From Streptomyces sp. NBC_00259 (GTDB lineage: Bacteria > Actinomycetota > Actinomycetes > Streptomycetales > Streptomycetaceae), in assembly GCF_036181745.1 (NCBI RefSeq), contig NZ_CP108080.1, positions 5,335,501-5,399,500 of the forward strand: DNA of 64,000 nucleotides, read 5' to 3'. Below the pieces are notes generated by a model. It had not been told where the DNA came from. It did not search any database and worked only from the letters and a program-made list of their open reading frames with translations. A program made the translations under genes and the position numbers. Each line of letters begins with the position of its first letter. The stretch's first letter is position 1. Below are positions 1 through 6,525 of the stretch, piece after piece.

Positions 1-935
1 CCGTAGAGGCCCTGCAGCCAGTTGGACTGGTAGACGGTGTCGAGGTAGCGCTCACCGAGGTCCGGGGCGAGGGCCACCGCGGTGTGACCGGCCGTCTCGT
101 GCTCGGCGAGCCAGCCCATCGCGCCGCTGACCACCGTGCCGGTGGAGCCACCGAACAGGAATCCGTTCCGGGCCAGCGAGTGGCAGGCGCGGATGGTGTC
201 CTTCTCCTCGACGCGTATGACCTCGTCCACGTAGGACTCGTCGAGCAGCGGTGGACGGATGCTCATGCCGAGACCGGGAATCATCCGGCGCCCCGCCTCG
301 CCACCGAAGGACACCGAGCCGACACTGTCGACCGCGACGATCCGCACCGGCCGGTGCCACTCGCGGAAGAAGCGCGCACAGCCCATCAGGGTGCCGGTGG
401 TGCCGGCCCCGATGAACAGGGTGTCCAGCTGCGGGAACTGCCGCGCGATCTCCGGCGCCGTCCTGCGGTAGTGCGCCTTCCAGTTGCTCGGATTGGTGTA
501 CTGGCTGAGCCACACGTACCGGCGGTCGGAGGCACACAGGGCGCGGAGGTAGTCGATCCGCGCGCCGAGGAAGCTTCCGTTCGCCTCCTGACCGGCGATG
601 ACGTGCACCTGGCTGCCCAGCGCCTCCATCATCAACCTGGTGGTCAGGTTGCAACGGGAGTCCGTCACACAGAGGAACCGGTAGCCCTTGCTCGCCGCGA
701 TCATGCTCAGCGCCACACCCAGGTTTCCCGAGGAGGACTCTACGAGGATCGAATCCGGCTTCAGGACACCGTCCCGCTCGGCGGCCTCCACCATCTCGAT
801 CGCGGCCTTGAGCTTGATCGAGCCGGCGAAGTTGAAGCCCTCGCACTTCAGGAAGAGCGAGTGTCCGAACATCGACGCGAGGTCGACGTAGAGCTCGTCT
901 TCGTTGAAGTCGTAGGGAGCGGATATGACAGGCAC
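1..935 (-). CDS. sbnA: SbnA-type N-(2-amino-2-carboxyethyl)-L-glutamate synthase (partial, C-terminus off window)
   Basis: PLP-dependent enzyme of the cysteine synthase fold. Family knowledge: SbnA condenses O-phospho-L-serine with L-glutamate to give ACEGA, the first step to L-2,3-diaminopropionate. The reading frame starts with GTG at 935 behind a strong GAGGAGG, giving VPVISAPYDFNEDELYVDLA. The PLP lysine motif GSIKLKAA lies near residues 38-45, followed by the substrate-loop motif ESSSGNLGVALSM, and the PLP phosphate loop GAGTTGTLMG is visible further on. About 311 residues are present and the gene runs off the left edge. It is the last visible gene of a minus-strand operon, 125 bp after sbnB; that gap holds two copies of TCCTGCGATCAG but no terminator. 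Pairing with sbnB makes Dap synthesis much more likely than cysteine synthesis. Confidence 0.9.
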   Translation of the reverse strand, partial: MPVISAPYDFNEDELYVDLASMFGHSLFLKCEGFNFAGSIKLKAAIEMVEAAERDGVLKPDSILVESSSGNLGVALSMIAASKGYRFLCVTDSRCNLTTRLMMEALGSQVHVIAGQEANGSFLGARIDYLRALCASDRRYVWLSQYTNPSNWKAHYRRTAPEIARQFPQLDTLFIGAGTTGTLMGCARFFREWHRPVRIVAVDSVGSVSFGGEAGRRMIPGLGMSIRPPLLDESYVDEVIRVEEKDTIRACHSLARNGFLFGGSTGTVVSGAMGWLAEHETAGHTAVALAPDLGERYLDTVYQSNWLQGLY

Positions 936-1060
936 GATGGCCTCCTCATCTGCAGTGGACCACGCGGGGTCCCTGCGTCAGCGGCCGCGGTGTCGTGCGC
1001 ATTGACCTGCGGCGACCTGACCGGTGATCTCTCCTGCGATCAGTCCTGCGATCAGCCTCC

Positions 1061-2134
1061 TCACGGGCTTCCGTCAGCTGGGCCGTAGCGGCGCAGCTCG
1101 TGGAAGAAGTTGTCGACGACCTGCAGTTCGCCGGAGCGCTCCACCTCGTCGTAGATCCATTTGCCTACCGCGAGGTCGAGCACGCCCAGGCCGAAGGGCG
1201 AGAACACCACCGGCCGGTCCCTCGGCACCGTCACCCGGTCGGACATCACGTCGTCGAGCGTGCCGGTGAGGAAGTCGCGGCCGCCGGTGAACTGTTCGGC
1301 CAGATGGGGCGAGGTGTTCGCCTGGAGGCAGTGCTCGACGTCGTCGACGATGTTGGCCGAGGCGAGCAGGATCTCCGGTGCGAGGTCACGCAGCGACACG
1401 TGCAGCACCAGCGGATTGTGCGCGAACCACGACACGTCGCCGACATGCGGCTCACCGGCCACGGTCGCGAAGACCACCAGGTCGCTGACGCGGACCAGTT
1501 CCTCGGCGCTGTCGTGCACGCTGATCCGTCCGGCGGTGCCCGACTGCTCCAGATAGCAGCGGAAGCCGGCCACGCTGTCGGCGGACACGTCATGGACGCC
1601 GATCTCGTCGAACGACCAGCCGGTTCCCGCCAGGAAGGTGTGGATGTAGCGGGCGATCAGGCCCGTACCGAAGAACCCGACGCGCAGCGGGCGCAGCCCT
1701 CCGCGGCTCAGCCAGTCCGCCGCCAGCGCGGCCGAAGCGGCCGTCCTGGTGGCGCTGATGATGGAGCTCTCCAGGCAGGCGAACGGATAGCCCGTGTCGT
1801 GGTCGTTGAGGATCAGCACGGCCGAGGCGCGCGGAATGCCCGCCGTCACGTTGGCCGGGAAGCTGGAGATCCACTTCAGGCCGTCCACGCGGACCTGACC
1901 GCCGAGCGATGCGGGCAGGGCGATGATCCGGGACGCCGGGCGGTCGGGGAACCGGAGGAAGTACGACGGCGGGTTCACCGAATCGCCGGTGCCGTGCAGC
2001 CGGTAGGTGGACTCGATGAGCTCGACGAGCTGCTTCTCGCGGCCCTGCAGCGTCCGCTGCACCTGCTCACCCGAGATCACCGCGAACGCCGGCCGCGTGG
2101 TCGGTTCGGTCGGTTCGGTCCGGATGGGGGTCAT
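1061..2134 (-). CDS. sbnB: SbnB-type N-[(2S)-2-amino-2-carboxyethyl]-L-glutamate dehydrogenase
   Basis: A 357-residue member of the ornithine cyclodeaminase/mu-crystallin family. SbnB oxidises ACEGA with NAD+ to release L-2,3-diaminopropionate and 2-oxoglutarate. Visible features are the N-terminal substrate domain (PPSYFLRFPD, then GLKWISSFPAN around residue 95), the Rossmann dinucleotide motif GFFGTGLIARY near residues 155-165, and the C-terminal VVFSPFGLGVLDLAVGKW typical of the family. The ATG at 2134 overlaps the stop of the upstream oxygenase in an ATGA, so the two genes are translationally coupled. A longer in-frame opening exists upstream but runs through the oxygenase gene. With sbnA it forms a complete Dap supply route. 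Confidence 0.92.
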   Translation of the reverse strand: MTPIRTEPTEPTTRPAFAVISGEQVQRTLQGREKQLVELIESTYRLHGTGDSVNPPSYFLRFPDRPASRIIALPASLGGQVRVDGLKWISSFPANVTAGIPRASAVLILNDHDTGYPFACLESSIISATRTAASAALAADWLSRGGLRPLRVGFFGTGLIARYIHTFLAGTGWSFDEIGVHDVSADSVAGFRCYLEQSGTAGRISVHDSAEELVRVSDLVVFATVAGEPHVGDVSWFAHNPLVLHVSLRDLAPEILLASANIVDDVEHCLQANTSPHLAEQFTGGRDFLTGTLDDVMSDRVTVPRDRPVVFSPFGLGVLDLAVGKWIYDEVERSGELQVVDNFFHELRRYGPADGSP

Positions 2135-3138
2135 TGGTCGCTCACCTCGATGGTGGGTGAGCAGTCGGTGAGTCGTACGGGTTCGGCGAGGCCGACGAGG
2201 ACTTCGCGTGTGCCTTCGTAGGGCTCTCGGCTGTGGGCCGTGCGGATGTTGTCGACGAGCATGAGGTCGCCGGCCTGCCAGGGTTCGCGGGCGGTGTGGG
2301 CCTCGTAGGTCTCGTTGAGGATCTGGACGACGTCCTCGCCGATGGGGTCGCCGTCGCCGTAGCGGGTGTTGAAGGGCAGGCCGTCCTCGCCGTAGACGTC
2401 GACGAGGTATTCGCGGACCTCTTCGGCGAGGGTCCACTGGTTGAGGAAGGCGATCTGGTTGAACCAGCAGCGTTCGCCGGTGACGGGGTGGCGGACGATG
2501 GCGCTGCGGCGCTGGCGGGTGTGCAGGGTGCCGTCGCTCTGCCAGGCGAAGTCGATGGCGTTGATCCGGCAGTAGTTCTCGATGATGGCTTTGTCGTCGG
2601 TGCCGAAGGCTTCGGCGAAGGAGGCGCCGATCTCGTCGTTGTAGCTGCGGGTGAGGAGCCAGCCTTCCTGCTCGAACCGTTTGACCAGTTCGGGGGGCAG
2701 GGCCTGGAGCACGGTGGGTGCGTCGGCGACCGCGGTGGCGCCCTGCTGGGTGGGGGCGCTGAGGCAGGCGAACATCATCAGGCCGGGGAACTCGAGGGTG
2801 TAGCTGAGTTCGTGGTGCATGCACATGGGCTGGTTGGCGGGCCAGGTGGTGGAGGAGTACACGCCGCCGGGGTAGCTCTGCCGGGCGGCGAAGGCCTCGC
2901 GTTCACTCATCAGCTCGCCGCCGGCCAGCCGGCGGAAGACACCGCCCACCTGATCGGCATCACTCAGGTTCAGGCCGCGGACCAGCACCGCACCACGCTC
3001 GGCGACGACAGCACGCAGCGCCTCACGCTGCTCCGCCGCCCAACGCGCCGCATCGGCGAGGGACTCGATCCGCAGCACGGGTGGCTTGCCCGGCTGCGAC
3101 TCCACATCGAGCAGTGACGCCTGGGATGAGGACGACAT
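2131..3138 (-). CDS. TauD/SyrP-like Fe(II)/2-oxoglutarate-dependent oxygenase
   Basis: A 335-residue TauD/TfdA-fold protein. The iron-binding facial triad can be read as H108-x-E110 (MHHELSY) and a distal His near 302 (NIRTAHSREPYEG), with an Arg near 311 to bind 2-oxoglutarate. The spacing and the MHHELSY...CLSAPTQQGATAVAD context resemble SyrP-like hydroxylases that act on amino acids tethered to NRPS carrier domains; SyrP itself 3-hydroxylates aspartate. The start ATG at 3138 follows AAAGGAA. It lies 30 bp after the NRPS and overlaps sbnB by 4 bp, so it belongs to the same operon. I infer that it hydroxylates Dap or another residue, free or carrier-bound; the substrate cannot be read from sequence. 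Confidence 0.85.
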   Translation of the reverse strand: MSSSSQASLLDVESQPGKPPVLRIESLADAARWAAEQREALRAVVAERGAVLVRGLNLSDADQVGGVFRRLAGGELMSEREAFAARQSYPGGVYSSTTWPANQPMCMHHELSYTLEFPGLMMFACLSAPTQQGATAVADAPTVLQALPPELVKRFEQEGWLLTRSYNDEIGASFAEAFGTDDKAIIENYCRINAIDFAWQSDGTLHTRQRRSAIVRHPVTGERCWFNQIAFLNQWTLAEEVREYLVDVYGEDGLPFNTRYGDGDPIGEDVVQILNETYEAHTAREPWQAGDLMLVDNIRTAHSREPYEGTREVLVGLAEPVRLTDCSPTIEVSDQ

Positions 3139-3168
3139 CTCGTTTCCTTTCGGTCTCGGCTCACAGGC

Positions 3169-6100
3169 TCACGAAGAAGCCGGGAGTACGGCGGCCCGCA
3201 GCACGGCATGTGCCGCTTCGGCCGGACGGGTGCGGAGGAAGTAGTGGCCGCCGTCGGTGAGCTCGTACAGATCGACGTGCTCGGCCAGCGACTGCCAGTC
3301 GCGGTAGCGGTGTGCGGACTCCGCCGTGAACGGGTCGTCGGCCGCCACGACCACGGTGACCGGCGCGGACAGCTTCACGGCGGGTGGGGACTCCAGGGCG
3401 TCGGCGAAGTAGCGGTGCGCGCTCACGCAGTCGTGCCGGTACGCGGCACCGATGTGCTCGGCGCGCTCGGCATCCAGCTCGCCCAGCTCGGTGTAGCCGC
3501 TGTCCGTGCTCAGCCCGGCGGCGATCTCGGCGCTTGTCCGCTGCGTCAGCTCGGCGACGGCGGCGCGCCGTCCGGCGGCGTCACCGAGCAGCTGCGCGGC
3601 GAGGAAGACGCGCTGGACGTCCACCCCGCGCTCCTGGAGCCTCCTGGCCGTCTCCAGTGCAGGGGCGGCACCCGAGGAGTGGCCCCACAGGGAGACCCTG
3701 GTCAGGCCGAGCCGGATGATCTCGGCGACGACCTGCTCGACCACCTGGTCCAGCGGGGCGAAGGGCTCCCGCGCGGCGGCCACGTCGTGACCGGGAAGCT
3801 CGACGGCGTGGACCGCCGGTCCGCCGGGCGCGAGCGACCGGGCCATCGGCTGGAAGTTCACGGCGTTGCCGCCGGCGTAGGGGAAGCAGACCAGGGCACC
3901 GGCTTGTGCGTCGTACGACGCGGACGGTGACTGCGACAGCGGTTCCAGGAGGGCCGTGTCGGCCTTGGGCTGCGTGTGCTGTGGGCTTCCGCCGTCCAGT
4001 TGGGTGGCGAGGTCGGCGAGGACGGGGTGGCGGGTGACGTCTTTGAGGGTGATCTGGCGGTCGAGGGCGATGGCGAGTTTCACCGCGGACAGGGAGGTGC
4101 CGCCGCGGTCGAAGAAGTGGTCTTGCCGGCCGATCTGGTCCTGTTCGATGCCGAGGACGTTCGCCCAGGCGGCGGCCAGGCGCTGTTCCGTCGCGGTGGC
4201 CGGCGCCTTCCGCTCCGCTGCCGGGTCCGTTCCGTTGCCGGTGTGGGTGGCGAGGTGGGTGAGGGTCTTCTTGTCGGTCTTGCCGTTCGGGGTCAGGGGC
4301 AGGGCCTGCTGCCAGTGGAAGACCGGGGGCACCATGTAGGCGGGCAGGGTGGCCGCCAGGTGTTCCTGCAGGATCCGGCTGTCGAGTGGGGTGGGGGCGG
4401 TGTAGAAGGCGGCCAGTTGCTGTCCGGCACCGGTGTCGGTGACCACGACCGCGCCGTCGCGTACTCCGGGCACCCGCAGCAGCGTGTTCTCGATCTCGCC
4501 GATCTCGATCCGGAACCCGCGGATCTTCACCTGCGTGTCCCGGCGGCCCAGGAACTCCAGCTTCCCCGAAGGATGCCAGCGGCCCCGGTCCCCACTGCGA
4601 TACAACCGCTCACCCGCACGATGCGGATCGGGCACGAACGCCCGCGCGGTGCGCTCGGGATCATTCACATAACCCCGCCCCACACACACCCCGGAGAACA
4701 CGATCTCGCCCGGCGCGCCCAACGGCACCGGCATCAGATCGTCATCCACGACGTACACGTGCACGTTGCTCACCGGCGGGCCCAGCAGGACCCGCTCCGG
4801 GACCGTGTGCATCACCTCGTGATTGGTGTCGTCACAGGTCTCCGTCAGCCCGTAGGCGTTCACCAGAGCCACCCCCGGACGGGCCGTGAACCAGCGCTCG
4901 GCCAGCTCCCGCTTCAACGCCTCACCCGTCACCGACACACACCGCAGCCGTTCCAGTGCCTGCGGCTGCTGCTCCAGTCCCGCCAGCAGCGCCTCCAGAT
5001 ACGAGGGCACCACCTGCAGCACCGTCACCCCACCGGCGGACACCGTGTCCAGGAACCGGCCCACATCCAGCACCGCGTCCTGCTCCACCAGCAGCGTCCG
5101 CCCGCCCACCATGAGCGCGGACACCAGCTGCCACAACGAGATGTCGAAGCACTGCGGCGCCACCTGCGCCACCACACTGTCCTCACCGATACCGAGATCG
5201 TCGATCTTCGCGAACAGGTGATTCACCAGCCCCGCGTGCTCACACATCGCCCCCTTCGGCTCACCCGTCGACCCGGACGTGAAGTAGATGTACGCCAACT
5301 GATCCGCGTCCACGGGCAGGTCCAGATCGTGCCCGGCATGCTCCTCCGCCCAGGCATCGTCCACCAGCAGCCGCTCCACACCCCCCAGCGACCCCAGCGC
5401 CTCATCCAACGAGCCGGTGCTGCCCGCCTCGCTCAGCACCACCCCACACCCCGCCCGCCCCAGCGTCGCCGCGATCCGCCCCGCCGGGAAATGTGGCTCC
5501 ACCGGCAGATACACCCCACCCGCCTTGAACACCGCCAGCACCGCCGCCAGCCAGTCCAGATTCCGCTCCATCACGACCGCGACCACACCCTCACGGCCCA
5601 CCCCCCGCGCCACCAGCGCCCGCGCCAGCCGGTTCGCCCGCGCATTCAACTCCCCGTACGACACCCGCCGCCCACCGCAGACCGCGGCCACCGCACCCGG
5701 ACGCTGGCGCACCCACCCCTCGAACAACTCATGCACCCGCACCCCCGGCACCTCACGCCGCCGCCCCGCCAGCCCCTGCACCTGAAACGCCAGCTCCCCA
5801 CCCGACACCAACGACCCCGGCACCGAATCCACACCCGCCGCCAACTGCCCCAACCCCGCCACGTAATAGCCCGCAACCCGCTCCGCGGCCTCCGCATCCA
5901 TCACCACCGTCCTGAACCACAACCGCACCACCAGACCCCGCCCGTCCTCCACCACCCCCACCCGCAACACCGACCCCTCCACCAACCCACCCACCCCACC
6001 CGAACCACCGGCACCACCGGTGATGCCAGGAGTGACCGTCGTCGTGGCAGCCGTCCCGGCCGGATCGAACTCCACCTCGAACAACGGCCCCGACAACCCC

Positions 6101-6507
6101 AACTCCTGAACCACCACACCCACCGGAACATCCCGATGCGCCCACAACCCCGACTCCACCCGCACCGCCCCACCCACCAGCTCACGCCACGAACCCGCCC
6201 GCCCCGACAACCGGCACGGCACCACCCCACCCCGCGCCGACACGTAACCCGTCACCACCTCGTCCTCACCCGACAACACCCCCAGCACCCGCCCATGCAC
6301 AGCCAGCACCAACGAACCCACCCCCACCCCCACCTCCCCCGCCACACCCCTCAACCCCGACACCACCCCACCCGGAACCCGCACCTCACACTCACCCACA
6401 CCCGCCACCACAGCCGGCGCCGACACCCACCGCGGAACCGAAGCAAACCCACCCCCACCCACCACCCCACGCCAGAACTCCCGACCCACATCCACCCGCA
6501 CGTCCAT
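3169..6507 (-). CDS. Nonribosomal peptide synthetase: partial C - A - T - TE
   Basis: A 1112-residue single-module NRPS. Residues 1-230 match only the C-terminal lobe of a condensation domain (EFWRGV..., LWAHRDVPVGVVVQEL near 121-136); the HHxxxDG catalytic half is absent. The A domain spans about 258-755: core A3 YIYFTSGSTGEPKG at 406, A7 YRSGD at 636, A10 NGKTDKK at 741. Pocket residues read D455 I456 W459 Q498 S525 T527 A551 D559 D560 K743 (DIWQSTADDK). The paired acidic residues fit a short diamino acid; from memory, 2,4-diaminobutyrate codes look similar. The carrier domain has S805 in RGGTSL. A type-II-like thioesterase follows with GHSSG (S944), an Asp near 1057 and H1088. A GAGGAGGGGAC precedes the ATG. 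The first 1.1 kb is unusually rich in GTG and GGG codons compared with the 3' part, suggesting a mosaic origin. Confidence 0.93.
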   Translation of the reverse strand: MDVRVDVGREFWRGVVGGGGFASVPRWVSAPAVVAGVGECEVRVPGGVVSGLRGVAGEVGVGVGSLVLAVHGRVLGVLSGEDEVVTGYVSARGGVVPCRLSGRAGSWRELVGGAVRVESGLWAHRDVPVGVVVQELGLSGPLFEVEFDPAGTAATTTVTPGITGGAGGSGGVGGLVEGSVLRVGVVEDGRGLVVRLWFRTVVMDAEAAERVAGYYVAGLGQLAAGVDSVPGSLVSGGELAFQVQGLAGRRREVPGVRVHELFEGWVRQRPGAVAAVCGGRRVSYGELNARANRLARALVARGVGREGVVAVVMERNLDWLAAVLAVFKAGGVYLPVEPHFPAGRIAATLGRAGCGVVLSEAGSTGSLDEALGSLGGVERLLVDDAWAEEHAGHDLDLPVDADQLAYIYFTSGSTGEPKGAMCEHAGLVNHLFAKIDDLGIGEDSVVAQVAPQCFDISLWQLVSALMVGGRTLLVEQDAVLDVGRFLDTVSAGGVTVLQVVPSYLEALLAGLEQQPQALERLRCVSVTGEALKRELAERWFTARPGVALVNAYGLTETCDDTNHEVMHTVPERVLLGPPVSNVHVYVVDDDLMPVPLGAPGEIVFSGVCVGRGYVNDPERTARAFVPDPHRAGERLYRSGDRGRWHPSGKLEFLGRRDTQVKIRGFRIEIGEIENTLLRVPGVRDGAVVVTDTGAGQQLAAFYTAPTPLDSRILQEHLAATLPAYMVPPVFHWQQALPLTPNGKTDKKTLTHLATHTGNGTDPAAERKAPATATEQRLAAAWANVLGIEQDQIGRQDHFFDRGGTSLSAVKLAIALDRQITLKDVTRHPVLADLATQLDGGSPQHTQPKADTALLEPLSQSPSASYDAQAGALVCFPYAGGNAVNFQPMARSLAPGGPAVHAVELPGHDVAAAREPFAPLDQVVEQVVAEIIRLGLTRVSLWGHSSGAAPALETARRLQERGVDVQRVFLAAQLLGDAAGRRAAVAELTQRTSAEIAAGLSTDSGYTELGELDAERAEHIGAAYRHDCVSAHRYFADALESPPAVKLSAPVTVVVAADDPFTAESAHRYRDWQSLAEHVDLYELTDGGHYFLRTRPAEAAHAVLRAAVLPASS

Positions 6508-6525
6508 GGTTTCCGTCCCCTCCTC

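Noticed and set aside
1061..2824. One long 587-residue minus-strand frame covering sbnB and more
   Set aside because: Only the part after the ATG at 2134 matches SbnB; the rest overlaps the oxygenase gene out of phase.
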